A stretch of DNA of 64,000 nt from assembly GCF_003479425.1 (NCBI RefSeq), contig NZ_QUHC01000003.1, positions 124,001-188,000 of the forward strand. The letters are read 5' to 3'. Of this stretch, positions 27,121 through 36,907 are shown one piece after another; the stretch's first letter is position 1; every line of letters starts with the position of its first letter. A model generated the notes under the pieces. The model was not told the DNA's origin. It saw only the letters and a list, made by a program, of their open reading frames with translations, and did no database searches. The stretch comes from Odoribacter sp. AF15-53. GTDB taxonomy: Bacteria > Bacteroidota > Bacteroidia > Bacteroidales > Marinifilaceae. The translations under genes and the position numbers were made by a program.

Positions 27121-28113
27121 CTACTTATCCAAATCAATCAATTCGTATTTCTGAGTCCCGACACCGATAGCTTCCGCATGTTCCAAGGTATGAATACCAT
27201 GACGTGATTCCATCCGTTCGATCAAATGTACCCGTCCCTCATCCGGAGACGAATAAACCAAATCCACGCAGGCTTTATCCAATGCAACCGGATCGAGCGA
27301 GGCCAGAATCCCGATATCCCCCATTTGAGGTGCCTCCGGGTGAGCGCTACAATCACAATCCACGGAAAGATTATTCATAACACTGATATATAAAATCTTA
27401 TCTCCACAATGGTCTACTATCGCTTTAGCAGCCTCCGCCATGGATTCCAAAAAATCATCTTGCTCGGGAAGATTATTCCACAAATCCTCTTTCGTCTTAC
27501 CTGCCGTGTGAATCCACGCTTTCCCGGTAGACGAAGCGATACCAATTGAAATATTCTTTATCGCCCCTCCAAAACCTCCCATGGCATGACCTTTAAAATG
27601 AGAGAGTACCACCGTAAAATCATAATCAAGATAATGCGAACCGACGAAATCTTCCTTTAAATGCTTGCCTCCTTTCACCGGTAGACTGACCTCCCCGTCG
27701 GCATCCATGATATCAACCTTGGCAATTGCCGTGAATCCGTGATCCTTGGCTGCTTGCAAATGCGCTTCGGTATTAGCACGTCCCCCGCCGTAAGCCGTGT
27801 TACATTCCACGATTGTCCCCTTCACCTCTTTCACCAAATCTCGGATAAGTGCAGGTTTAAGGAAGTTATTCCCTCCCGGCTCCCCCGTGCTCAATTTAAC
27901 AGCCACTTTTCCACTTGCTGCACGCCCCAACGCCTTGTACACCTTCATCAACCCTTCCGGTGTGATATCTTTAGTAAAATAAACTTTTGCCTGTCCCTTC
28001 TCTCTCTCCCCACCAACTTCCCGAGAATTCTTCTTCTCGGAGGAAGAAGTACAACAAAATGCCATCACCGGCATAACTAACATGAACAAAAATAATCCCA
28101 AACTCTTTTTCAT
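27121..28113 (-). CDS. Exported DUF362 protein
   Basis: 330 residues. A signal peptide with a possible lipobox (MKKSLGLFLFMLVMPVMAFC) is followed by a DUF362 domain: VAVKLSTGEPGGNNFLKPALI, VECNTAYGGGRANTEAHL and VVLSHFKGHAMGGFGGAIKN, where the conserved GHxxxGxGGAIKN segment of the family is clear. Many DUF362 proteins carry ferredoxin motifs at the C-terminus; this one does not, though a CDCSAH segment is present. The 22-base gap to the Fe-S fusion gene and the 17-base gap from the MBL-fold gene put it in the same operon. Function of the family is unsettled. Confidence 0.82.
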   Translation of the reverse strand: MKKSLGLFLFMLVMPVMAFCCTSSSEKKNSREVGGEREKGQAKVYFTKDITPEGLMKVYKALGRAASGKVAVKLSTGEPGGNNFLKPALIRDLVKEVKGTIVECNTAYGGGRANTEAHLQAAKDHGFTAIAKVDIMDADGEVSLPVKGGKHLKEDFVGSHYLDYDFTVVLSHFKGHAMGGFGGAIKNISIGIASSTGKAWIHTAGKTKEDLWNNLPEQDDFLESMAEAAKAIVDHCGDKILYISVMNNLSVDCDCSAHPEAPQMGDIGILASLDPVALDKACVDLVYSSPDEGRVHLIERMESRHGIHTLEHAEAIGVGTQKYELIDLDK

Positions 28114-28130
28114 AAAATTCTGTTTTTAAT

Positions 28131-29243
28131 TTATTCGTGAGCTTCTTTTTCTAATGGATTCAAACCGATCACCTGACCGATTACCGGAACAAACAGATTC
28201 AACGAATCTTCTTTTGCCGCTTTTATTTCATTTTCCAATGGTTCGTCCCAACGATGCCTGGCCAAAGCATACTTGGAGTGATGAACGGTAATTATCTTTT
28301 TAGCTTTCAAATCCTTGGCTGCTTGTCCTAAATAACGAGGCATCGTATGGATATATTTCCAACCCTCATTGTATTGCCCGTTCTCCAAAATCGCCAGATC
28401 AATACCGGGAAATTGTTTACCGATCCGCGCAAAATGGGAATCGTACCCGCTGTCTCCCCCGATGTAAACCTTCCGGGTGGGAGTTTCAACGAGAAACGAT
28501 GCCCATAATGACTGGTTGGAAGTTAAACCGCGCCCCGAAAAATGGCGGGCCGGCAGACAATGAACCATAAAACCGGAATCCAACTTCGCATTCTCTTGCC
28601 AGTCAAGTTCAACAAGACGTTCCTTGTCGAATCCCCAATATTCGAAATGTTCCCCAACCCCTAGCGGACAAATCACCTTGCGCACCCGATCTTTCAGACG
28701 TTTCACGGTCTGGTAATCCAGATGATCCCAATGATCATGGGAAATAACGAGGTAGTCGATATCCGGCATATCTTCTGGTTTGTAAATATCCGTCCCCTTG
28801 AATGGTTTGTTGACAAAGGAAACCGGGGAAGCCATGCAAAATACCGGATCCACGAGTATCCGCTTCCCATCCAGTTGCATCAAATAAGACGAATGACCGA
28901 ACCACACCATCAAATTTGAATCCCTGTCCAATTCTTTCAAATCGGTTTTAATCACCGGGATCGGCTTATCGGGTACCAGCCCGTCTTTCTTCGCGAACAC
29001 GAACTCCCATAACCCTTGAAGCCGTCCTTTATCCGAGGTCATCAACGTCGTCGGGCTCAGGTTCTCGAAAGCCCCATTTTTATAGTGAGGTGAAGACTTG
29101 ATTCTCTCCAACCGCTCTCCTTGCGGCAATCGCCCGAAACTCGGCTGATTCACGAACACGATCCCAACCGCGACTACCACTACCACAATCCCGATAACAA
29201 TACCTAAAATCATACGTCTTCTAATATTTTTAATTAATTCCAT
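28131..29243 (-). CDS. Membrane-anchored metallo-beta-lactamase-fold hydrolase
   Basis: 370 residues. The N-terminus has a single membrane segment (MILGIVIGIVVVVVAVGIVF) after basic residues. The MBL-fold metal motif is SHDHWDH (HxHxDH), preceded by NLMVWFGHSSYLMQLDGK and followed by CLPARHFSGRGL, GGDSGYDSHF and ITVHHSKYA for further metal ligands. The pattern matches the UlaG / NAPE-PLD-like branch of lactonases and phosphodiesterases rather than true beta-lactamases. It is the first gene of the run 29243-20359, with a TAATTTTG promoter box about 55 bases upstream. The active site is expected on the periplasmic side. Confidence 0.82.
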   Translation of the reverse strand: MELIKNIRRRMILGIVIGIVVVVVAVGIVFVNQPSFGRLPQGERLERIKSSPHYKNGAFENLSPTTLMTSDKGRLQGLWEFVFAKKDGLVPDKPIPVIKTDLKELDRDSNLMVWFGHSSYLMQLDGKRILVDPVFCMASPVSFVNKPFKGTDIYKPEDMPDIDYLVISHDHWDHLDYQTVKRLKDRVRKVICPLGVGEHFEYWGFDKERLVELDWQENAKLDSGFMVHCLPARHFSGRGLTSNQSLWASFLVETPTRKVYIGGDSGYDSHFARIGKQFPGIDLAILENGQYNEGWKYIHTMPRYLGQAAKDLKAKKIITVHHSKYALARHRWDEPLENEIKAAKEDSLNLFVPVIGQVIGLNPLEKEAHE

Positions 29244-29298
29244 GTTACCAATCTCCGTTTACTTGATTAATGAATCCATATCGGCTTCATATCCAATA

Positions 29299-29306
29299 CA
29301 AAATTA
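29299..29306 (-). promoter_or_regulatory. -7 promoter box TAATTTTG for the MBL/DUF362/Fe-S/Tat operon
   Basis: On the minus strand TAATTTTG matches TAnnTTTG. The predicted start would leave a leader of roughly 50 bases before the ATG at 29243. Confidence 0.5.
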
Positions 29307-29381
29307 TACCGGATTATCCAATAAAGACGTACACAAATTACAGATATTATTACCAAAATTACTGATTACCCTAAACCGCAC

Positions 29382-29421
29382 AAAAAGAGAGAACAAGTCT
29401 TTTCACCTGTTCCCTCTTTTT
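29382..29421 (-). terminator. Intrinsic terminator at the end of Sus locus 1
   Basis: On the minus strand AAAAAGAGGGAACA pairs with TGTTCTCTCTTTTT (one G-U pair), ending in a U run. It lies 57 bases past the stop of the last gene at 29478. Confidence 0.75.
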
Positions 29422-29477
29422 GTTTCCAAGATAAAACTCTCAGACGAAATGATTATAACTTAAACTAACATATTATT

Positions 29478-30959
29478 TTATTTACCATCTCCATATCCCT
29501 CCCAGCCATACGGATCCGCATTACAACTCAAAATAGACACACACTTATGAATTACGTTCTTGTACACTGTTTGTTTTTTTGTTTGCATATCAATAAAAAT
29601 AACCGATCCTTTCAATTCTTCGCTACTTTTTTCATTGTATGTAGCAACAACCAATAGAGATTGCATAGCCGAACTATTTATACTCACAATTTTACCGCAA
29701 TCCTCCGGAATTGTCACAAAATCCGTCAAGGTCGGTAATAGAACGGGAGAAGTATAAATCTTGTTTCCCACGGCAAAATACCAATCCTTACCTACTAATA
29801 AAGCCTTAGAATCACTATCCACACCAGCTAAAGGCAATACAACAGGAGATCCACATTTGCTCTCACCCTTGGAATATGCATAAGATACTTTTATCAAACT
29901 AATCCCATTTGAACTAGCCGTCACAATTGTCGCATCATCCCAAGGAGCCGCATACTCTGCCATCGTACCAATAATCGTATGCCCCTCAAAACTGGGACAA
30001 TCTGTAATGGCTACAACTTTATCATAAGCATAAGAATCCCCCACGATACCCTCTTCCGGCACATTGGGCTGAGATTGAATTGTATAGTACTTCTGAGAAA
30101 GTTTATCAAAAACAAACATATGTGGATAACCCGCCTGACTCCAAACCGGATCACTCCAATAATAGTCTTTGTCATGTTTTGCGGGACGATAAAGTAAACC
30201 TTTATTATAACTGATAAACTTCCCCTGACTAATAAAAAATTGATTCCCTTGCCTATTTAAAGGGGCAAATTCTGGAGTAAAAACATAACCAGACTCCTGA
30301 TCAACAAAACAACTCGTGTTGACAATATTATTTGGAATAAAAGTTGCATTTTCAGTTATAATAACCGGATTCTCTCCCCCTGATGTCACTGAGGTTATTG
30401 TCCAGAAATAATCCTTTAAAGCAGAAATATATCCGAATTTTCCTGCCAATGAACGAGGCATATCACCCAACTCAACACCACTTATTGAGGTCGTTTGAAT
30501 AAATTTATCATTTTCATCCATCACTGAAAAATAGGAAATCACGGATGAATGATCCTCTCGTTCTGTTAACAAGTAATACCCCCAATTAAAAGGAGAAACG
30601 ATATTTACCGCAAAATTTTTATAATATTTCATCCCGTTATCCTTATCAATCACCGTGTAACGACATATTTTATTTCCAAAACTCATGTCTGAAGGAGTAA
30701 GAATACCCAAATCACGTGTATCCGCTATTTTTTTCCCGTCCATCTCCCAAAGATATTCGTAATTTTCATTCTCTCCCTGAACGGAGTGTTCAAACGTAAC
30801 GAGTATTTTCATACTATCGCCCACGATCTTGGTATAAGTGCCATCAATTCCCTCAATCGTCAGCTCATCTACAGGAGTATAATCATAATTTCCTTTATCT
30901 TCGGCACAACGACAGAATAAAACCCCTAGCATAACGCACAATAAATATATACTTTTCAT
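29478..30959 (-). CDS. PKD-like surface lipoprotein of Sus locus 1
   Basis: 493 residues. A short signal ends in CRCAED (lipobox near residues 15-18). Residues about 30-125 look like an Ig/PKD-type fold (DELTIEGIDGTYTKIVGDS, ENYEYLWEMDGKKI). The rest has repeated strand-turn segments that suggest a propeller-like or multi-domain beta structure. PKD-like lipoproteins regularly close SusC-SusD-DUF4843 loci in Bacteroidales and probably sit on the cell surface with SusD, but their ligands are not known. The gap to DUF4843 is 13 bases. Confidence 0.7.
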   Translation of the reverse strand: MKSIYLLCVMLGVLFCRCAEDKGNYDYTPVDELTIEGIDGTYTKIVGDSMKILVTFEHSVQGENENYEYLWEMDGKKIADTRDLGILTPSDMSFGNKICRYTVIDKDNGMKYYKNFAVNIVSPFNWGYYLLTEREDHSSVISYFSVMDENDKFIQTTSISGVELGDMPRSLAGKFGYISALKDYFWTITSVTSGGENPVIITENATFIPNNIVNTSCFVDQESGYVFTPEFAPLNRQGNQFFISQGKFISYNKGLLYRPAKHDKDYYWSDPVWSQAGYPHMFVFDKLSQKYYTIQSQPNVPEEGIVGDSYAYDKVVAITDCPSFEGHTIIGTMAEYAAPWDDATIVTASSNGISLIKVSYAYSKGESKCGSPVVLPLAGVDSDSKALLVGKDWYFAVGNKIYTSPVLLPTLTDFVTIPEDCGKIVSINSSAMQSLLVVATYNEKSSEELKGSVIFIDMQTKKQTVYKNVIHKCVSILSCNADPYGWEGYGDGK

Positions 30960-30972
30960 AACGATCTCTTAT

Positions 30973-31767
30973 TTATGGAAGTAAAACTCTAGGTTTAGAA
31001 GTATCCTCGTCCGGATAAACTTCATTATCAATAAAATATTGTTTCATAATCCGGACAAACATAAATGTTGACGGATACCAGGAAGACATGGCATAGTAAG
31101 GCATATTATCCCAGTACAGAGGCTTACCAAGACCCGGTCCGCCTATTGTCTCTACGTTCGGATCTGCTCCCAGATAATAGATTTCCTGCCATTTCACAAA
31201 TTTCTCCCGACAGAAATCTCCAAAAACTCCTTGCCATTTATTCCACCAATCCGGGGGTGTCAAAATATCGGAAAAAGATATCTTGGCTGTTAATAACTTT
31301 TCGTCTCCCAGTTGGAAATTCTCGTTCGGAAGAAGTCGGAAGACAATATGACACCATTGTGAACGAATCTTCTCGGAACGAAACACTTTCACGTATAAAG
31401 TGTCACGTAAACTATCACTTTTAATCGTCAAATTCTCAATACAACTTTTGTCCCAATCCGCATCCGTAACGTTACTACTGTCAGCTACAACTTCCACCCG
31501 GTAAGTCCTTTCTTGCGAATGAGCAAGCCCCACTGTATTGATCGGAATTTTAAACACGTACGAGGTAACTGAAATATCATCCAGCGCAAAAGAGTAAGAT
31601 AAACTATCCTGTCTCACGGATGTCTCTTTCCCGTATTGATTTAACACGAACGGCATATTAAAATAAATATAATTGTCCGCATTGTTGAAACGATCGATAT
31701 CCTGATTACACGAGTAAAGCATCACGATCACGAAAATACTCGTGCATAGTTTCATTATTTTATTCAT
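30973..31767 (-). CDS. DUF4843-type lipoprotein of Sus locus 1
   Basis: 264 residues. The lipoprotein signal ends in VMLYSC. The opening NNADNYIYFNMPFVLN followed by SYSFALDDISVTSYVFKIPI is characteristic of DUF4843 proteins, which have tandem Ig-like beta domains. A C-terminal WWNKWQGVFGDFCREKFVKW segment is also typical. Such proteins are surface-exposed accessory binders of SusC/SusD loci. The ligand is unknown. Confidence 0.7.
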   Translation of the reverse strand: MNKIMKLCTSIFVIVMLYSCNQDIDRFNNADNYIYFNMPFVLNQYGKETSVRQDSLSYSFALDDISVTSYVFKIPINTVGLAHSQERTYRVEVVADSSNVTDADWDKSCIENLTIKSDSLRDTLYVKVFRSEKIRSQWCHIVFRLLPNENFQLGDEKLLTAKISFSDILTPPDWWNKWQGVFGDFCREKFVKWQEIYYLGADPNVETIGGPGLGKPLYWDNMPYYAMSSWYPSTFMFVRIMKQYFIDNEVYPDEDTSKPRVLLP

Positions 31768-31797
31768 ATCCTGATTTTTAAATAGTTATTCATTCGC

Positions 31798-33306
31798 TTA
31801 CTTCTCGTTAGGCGAGTACTCGTACTCGGCATCCGGTATCGGAAAAATAAAATTTGCATCCAACGGGGCAATGACAACCCCTTGTTTCACATAAATCGAC
31901 GCAAATAATCGTTTATAGAACAAAAACATACATCCTTCCCCGATAAACTCTTTACGCTCGTCCCGTATTAAATATTCACGCAATTCTTCCGCGCTTAACG
32001 ATCCTTCCAGTTTCACCAGATTACGGGTTTCACGTACGGCATTCAAGTAGGAAAGAGCTAAATCATTATCCTTACCGATTTGTGCCTCACAAGCAATATA
32101 ATAGATTTCGGGCAAACGCATAATAGGTACTTCCGGATCATAGGCTGCCGACAATCCTTGCGCCTCGGGAGCTTTTTTCAATTTCAATATCTCGTAATAT
32201 CCCCCACCTTCTCGAAGTTTAAACCAATAACGCAAGCGATTGTCTGTACCTGCCCCATCGGGTGTACGTCCATATATCTCATTCAAAAATGTGGTGTACA
32301 AATTTGTGGTAATCCCGAATGAAGTTCTTGAATCTCCACTCTCTCCATCCATATAAAACGTAACATTGGTCATTTCATATAAATTGTTCGTGTAAAGAGA
32401 GAATAACATCTCGCAAGAATAATTCAAATCTTTCCAAGAATCTACTGTCGATTCAATATTCGCTTTGTCAATAAGGGTAATCGCTTTTGTCTCTTCGACC
32501 TCATCTATCACCCGTTTTGCATAGATATAAGCCTGATCCTGATTTAATCTTAACTGTTCTAATCGAGCTAATAACCCGAGAACACCATAATAATTCATCC
32601 GAGATCCCCGTCTATTAACCACCTCATTATAATCTAACCGAGACGTATTTAAATCCCCTTTTCTACCAATCGTTTTAATCGGATCATCTTTCATCAACTC
32701 CAAGGCTTTTGTCAAATCGGTATTTACTTTTGCCAAAATCTCCCTACCCGATTCAAATTTCTGCGCCACCGTATTTAATTCTGTACGATAAGCGATTGCT
32801 GGTTTATCAAGATCTGCCTCGCTCTTTATCACCGGACCGAACATTCTGAATAATTCCATGTGTGCAAACGCCCGAAGTCCATAAGCTTCACCCTCTATCA
32901 ATTCCGAGTATTTAATACTACTACGATTTTTCTCAATAGATGAAATAATCAGATTACATTGAGAAATGGCAGAATAAAATCCTTTCCAAATGGCATTGAA
33001 CTTCGATATTGCATTCGCATCCTTATAATCATACTGAGATAATTTGTAATAAGAATGTGAGGTATTATTAGAGATATCCCAGTATTGTGCCAGTAAATCC
33101 ATCATCCCATAAGACAACTCTTTACCATACATGGATGAACTTGACAACGTGTAGTATACACCCCCGAGCGCAGAGTTATACCCTTTTTCAGACGAAAGCA
33201 TGTCAGTTGCTTCCATTTGCCCCTGCGGAGTCACATCAAGCCAACTGTTACACGAAGTCAGCGAAAGCAAAATGGACAGAATAATATAATATATTTTCGA
33301 TTTCAT
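31798..33306 (-). CDS. SusD/RagB-family surface nutrient-binding lipoprotein, locus 1
   Basis: 502 residues from the ATG at 33306, which gives the lipoprotein signal MKSKIYYIILSILLSLTSC; an in-frame TTG 6 codons upstream is less convincing. After the lipobox, NSWLDVTPQGQMEATDML is the SusD N-terminal hallmark. TPR-like helices with QCNLIISSI and EAYGLRAFAHMELFRMFG follow, and the C-terminus has DERKEFIGEGCMFLFYKRL and FIFPIPDAEYEYSPN. It binds substrate as the lid of the SusC channel. It begins 20 bases after the SusC gene. Confidence 0.93.
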   Translation of the reverse strand: MKSKIYYIILSILLSLTSCNSWLDVTPQGQMEATDMLSSEKGYNSALGGVYYTLSSSSMYGKELSYGMMDLLAQYWDISNNTSHSYYKLSQYDYKDANAISKFNAIWKGFYSAISQCNLIISSIEKNRSSIKYSELIEGEAYGLRAFAHMELFRMFGPVIKSEADLDKPAIAYRTELNTVAQKFESGREILAKVNTDLTKALELMKDDPIKTIGRKGDLNTSRLDYNEVVNRRGSRMNYYGVLGLLARLEQLRLNQDQAYIYAKRVIDEVEETKAITLIDKANIESTVDSWKDLNYSCEMLFSLYTNNLYEMTNVTFYMDGESGDSRTSFGITTNLYTTFLNEIYGRTPDGAGTDNRLRYWFKLREGGGYYEILKLKKAPEAQGLSAAYDPEVPIMRLPEIYYIACEAQIGKDNDLALSYLNAVRETRNLVKLEGSLSAEELREYLIRDERKEFIGEGCMFLFYKRLFASIYVKQGVVIAPLDANFIFPIPDAEYEYSPNEK

Positions 33307-33326
33307 AATATAATCATTTATCAATA

Positions 33327-36300
33327 TTAAAATCCAACATTCAAACCGAACACAAAACTACGTTGGAACGGGTAAGACAACCCTCTCTCCTCTTTAATTG
33401 TCGATAAGCGGAAAAGATCATTGGCAAAAAAACTCAAACGCAACGTGTTCACTCGATATTTCTTCAACCATTCCCTCGGGAAATCATACGAAAGAGAAAG
33501 GCTACTCAATAGAAACGTATTTTCTTTCTGCACAAAACGTGTGGAAATATACGTAGTGGTGTACTCCTTGATATTTTTATAGAGAGCATGACTTCCCGGG
33601 GTTGTCCATCGATCATTTAACACCCGTCGATCAGCGTTTTCCGCAGGATTAGCTCCTTCCACGCGCGAGGCAAGAGTTTGATTATAATAATCTGCCCCGA
33701 AACTATACTTGAATACCATATTCAGATTCCAGCCTTTCCAGAATAGATTAGTACCGATATTTCCAAACCACTTCGGTTCTGAATCTCCGCACAGAATCTT
33801 GTCATTCGCATCCCATGTATAAGAAAGAGTCCCGTCTTTCTTTACAAAAATCTCCTGACCGGTTACCGGGTCAATCCCCAACGATTTCACAGCCTTGATC
33901 GCACTCATGGATTGCCCTTCCTCGTAAACGGCTCCCGGCGTTGTTTTATTCGCATTATTCTGGTCATTAATACCTTTCAATTGATTTGATATTTTTACCA
34001 ACGTATTCTCGTTATTCGCTCCCTGAAAAAACACCGCCCACTCAAGATCTTTCGAACGATCACGGATAAACACCATATTCAAGTTTAACTCGTAACCGAC
34101 ATTCTTAATTTCACCAAGATTAGCCGTAAAACTGTCTGACGAAAATCCCAAGGAAGGAGCAACCGTAATGGACGTCAACATTCCCTTCGTTCGTTTCCGG
34201 TAATAGTTAAACGTCATCCTAAACCGATCCTGCATCATCCCAAAATCAAGACCAATATTGGACTGACGTTGTGTTTGCCATTTCAAATCTGGATTCCCAT
34301 ATCCCATCAATGTTGCCGGAATCAAAGTACCATATAAACGTTCTACTTGGAACTTGTACATTGTTTTTGCCTGATAAGCCGAAAATTCCTGATTACCCGT
34401 GATTCCATAAGAATACCTTACTTTCAGCATGTTTATCAGAGAAGTTTTCGACCAAAAGCTCTCGTTATGAATATTCCATCCCCCTCCAAAAGACCAGAAA
34501 GAGGCATATTTATTATCCGCACCAAATTGAGAAGAACCATCATACCGTAAAGAACCATCAACGAAAAAGCGATTGTCATAAATGTAGTTCAAATTTCCGA
34601 AGAATCCGATCGCACGCGTCACACTCTCGCTACTCGAAGCCCTCGTATCTTCTTTGTACTGAATTGCAAATGATGGATCCGAATAACGATCATCAGGAAA
34701 TCCGGTCAGCCTATAACCATTAGAACGATTATTAGACGTATTAACTTCCATTCCCAAACCTAAATAAAAAAGATGCTTTTCTGCAACCAGTTTATTGTAA
34801 TTAAGCGTCACGTTAGAAGCGACTGAAATGACATTCCCGGTAGACAAACTTAATTCTCCCCGTTTTTCGATCGGAACATATTCCTGAGCCCCTGTTTCCG
34901 GATTACGTTGCTCCAATACGTACTGAGATGCAAAAGGTGAAGTATATTTCTCTGTTTCACTGTTTGACTTACTGACAGATAATTGTCCTCGCAAGCGGAA
35001 ACCGTCACCCATGATCCAATCCACGCTTAATTGTTCATTAAACTCTTGAGTTTTCGTAAAATCACGACCAGGCAATTCTGCATCATATAATGGATTTGAC
35101 TCTCCATTCAACAAAAGAGGAATAAGTTCTCCTTTATCATCACGCACACGCTCGTAAGGATTTAAACGTCCATAAATAGAAAAATCACCATAAGGAGAAT
35201 TATAAGCTTTCGTGTAAGCGTAAGAAACATAATTCTTTATTGTCACTTTATCTTTGATCCTGTATATCAGCGAGAAACCTAGACCCATCCGATCACGTCC
35301 AGATTCTTTCATAACACCTTTTTGTTGATTATATGACGCATCAATACCGTAACGTACATTTTCCACACCACCCTCCACGTACAGGGAATGTGCATGAGAG
35401 AAAGAATTCTCAACAGGTTGAGAAAGCCAGTAAGTATCTACTCCTTCAAGAATATTCTTATACCGACTGTAATAATCCGCATCCTTTTCATAATCTTCAT
35501 TCAAATCTCCCGAGTGATCATACAAGCCAGCCAAGCGCTCATACTCCAATTTCTCTTTTGCATCCATCAAATCATATCCCGTCAAGTCAGCAAATGCAAT
35601 TGTCGGCTTAAAATCGTAAGTCACCCGTAACTGTCCGGCTTTAGGAGCTACGGTTTCAATGACAACCACCCCGTTGGCAGCCCGAGAACCATACAAAATT
35701 GTGGCAGAAGCATCCTTCAACAAAGTTATCGTCTCGATCCGGTTCACATCCATATCAAATATTTTCTCGGCGGAAACTTCAAATCCATCCAAAATAAACA
35801 AAGGTGAAGTAGAACCATTTTGAAAACTTCCCTTCCCCCGAATCGTGAAATCCGGTAATTTATTCGGATTCGAACCATTAACATTGTCTTCATTGATCTT
35901 AAATCCGGCATCAATCGTACTGATCGTGGTAAAAATATTACCCGTGGAAAGTTTTTGCAAGTCTTCTTTTTTTATTGTCGTTACAGTACCAGCTACTCCC
36001 TCTTTTCTCCGCTCAAAAAAGCCCGTAACCACAACATCTTCCATAGCAACAACATCTTCTTCGAGAACAATAGCAATCGAATCTGCTACTCCAAGTTGAA
36101 CTTCCTTAGATTTATAACCGATAAAGGAAACAAGTAATGTTTTCATGTCCTCCGGAACTTTTAGCGTAAATTTACCATCTGCATTCGTAACCGTCCCGAT
36201 GCTAGTCCCTTTAATAATCACGGTTGCCCCCAGTAAGGGATCTTGTTTTTGATCCGTCACGATTCCCCGTATATTACGAATTACTTTCTGTTGTGGCAAA

Positions 36301-36662
36301 ACATCCTTTTGCCCGACTTGTTTACTGATAACAATTGTATTTTCATTTATTTGATAAGAAAAACCCGTATTCCTTAAACAAAAGGAAAGAACTTCGTCCA
36401 CAGTGGCATCCTTGAAACTTACCGACTTCAACTTGATCTTACTTAATTGATCAGAACGATATAAAACGGCATATTCCGTTTGCGTGTCAATATATTTTAA
36501 TACATCAACCAATGATATATCATTCAATACGATATCTAATTTTTTTTGCCCGTAAATACTTGCACAAAGAATCGTGTGAGTACATACCAGACAGCATGTT
36601 AATAGAAAAACAGCTACTCTTTTCCGAGTATTTGCCCTAAGTCGTCCGTAATTTTTTTTCAT
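33327..36662 (-). CDS. SusC/RagA-family TonB-linked outer-membrane transporter with STN domain, locus 1
   Basis: 1111 residues. The signal peptide lies after a basic N-terminus (RVAVFLLTCCLVCTHTILC). Residues about 42-112 are an STN (secretin/TonB short N-terminal) domain (KLDIVLNDISLVDVLKYID, FSYQINENTIVISKQ). A carboxypeptidase-regulatory-like domain follows (IRGIVTDQKQDPLLGATVII, about 128-215), then the plug (IETITLLKDASATILYGSRA), then the barrel ending in FVFGLNVGF. The STN domain means it signals to the FecR at 36908-38089, which should control the sigma factor at 38174. The cargo, a glycan or peptide, cannot be read from the transporter alone; no glycoside hydrolase is present nearby. 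Confidence 0.93.
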   Translation of the reverse strand: MKKNYGRLRANTRKRVAVFLLTCCLVCTHTILCASIYGQKKLDIVLNDISLVDVLKYIDTQTEYAVLYRSDQLSKIKLKSVSFKDATVDEVLSFCLRNTGFSYQINENTIVISKQVGQKDVLPQQKVIRNIRGIVTDQKQDPLLGATVIIKGTSIGTVTNADGKFTLKVPEDMKTLLVSFIGYKSKEVQLGVADSIAIVLEEDVVAMEDVVVTGFFERRKEGVAGTVTTIKKEDLQKLSTGNIFTTISTIDAGFKINEDNVNGSNPNKLPDFTIRGKGSFQNGSTSPLFILDGFEVSAEKIFDMDVNRIETITLLKDASATILYGSRAANGVVVIETVAPKAGQLRVTYDFKPTIAFADLTGYDLMDAKEKLEYERLAGLYDHSGDLNEDYEKDADYYSRYKNILEGVDTYWLSQPVENSFSHAHSLYVEGGVENVRYGIDASYNQQKGVMKESGRDRMGLGFSLIYRIKDKVTIKNYVSYAYTKAYNSPYGDFSIYGRLNPYERVRDDKGELIPLLLNGESNPLYDAELPGRDFTKTQEFNEQLSVDWIMGDGFRLRGQLSVSKSNSETEKYTSPFASQYVLEQRNPETGAQEYVPIEKRGELSLSTGNVISVASNVTLNYNKLVAEKHLFYLGLGMEVNTSNNRSNGYRLTGFPDDRYSDPSFAIQYKEDTRASSSESVTRAIGFFGNLNYIYDNRFFVDGSLRYDGSSQFGADNKYASFWSFGGGWNIHNESFWSKTSLINMLKVRYSYGITGNQEFSAYQAKTMYKFQVERLYGTLIPATLMGYGNPDLKWQTQRQSNIGLDFGMMQDRFRMTFNYYRKRTKGMLTSITVAPSLGFSSDSFTANLGEIKNVGYELNLNMVFIRDRSKDLEWAVFFQGANNENTLVKISNQLKGINDQNNANKTTPGAVYEEGQSMSAIKAVKSLGIDPVTGQEIFVKKDGTLSYTWDANDKILCGDSEPKWFGNIGTNLFWKGWNLNMVFKYSFGADYYNQTLASRVEGANPAENADRRVLNDRWTTPGSHALYKNIKEYTTTYISTRFVQKENTFLLSSLSLSYDFPREWLKKYRVNTLRLSFFANDLFRLSTIKEERGLSYPFQRSFVFGLNVGF

Positions 36663-36907
36663 AAATTCAATATTAGATTAACTCATTAATAGAACGTTTA
36701 TTGCGTTTCTAAAACGAGCAGGAAATCCAATCAAAACAAAAATGGTTAGAAATGAATATAAAAGAGTTAAATTATTTATTTACAATTATTTAAATAAACA
36801 AAATATGAAGGTGTAAAAATGAAAAATCAATCATGGTCTTTAGTTTATTCACATGAAAAAACTAACTAATAAACGTTCGTTTATTAGTCTCCATAACATA
36901 CTTGTTT

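Noticed and set aside
29242-29463. 73-codon plus-strand ORF between the MBL gene and Sus locus 1
   Set aside because: It overlaps the MBL promoter and the Sus terminator hairpin, and the product has no recognisable features.
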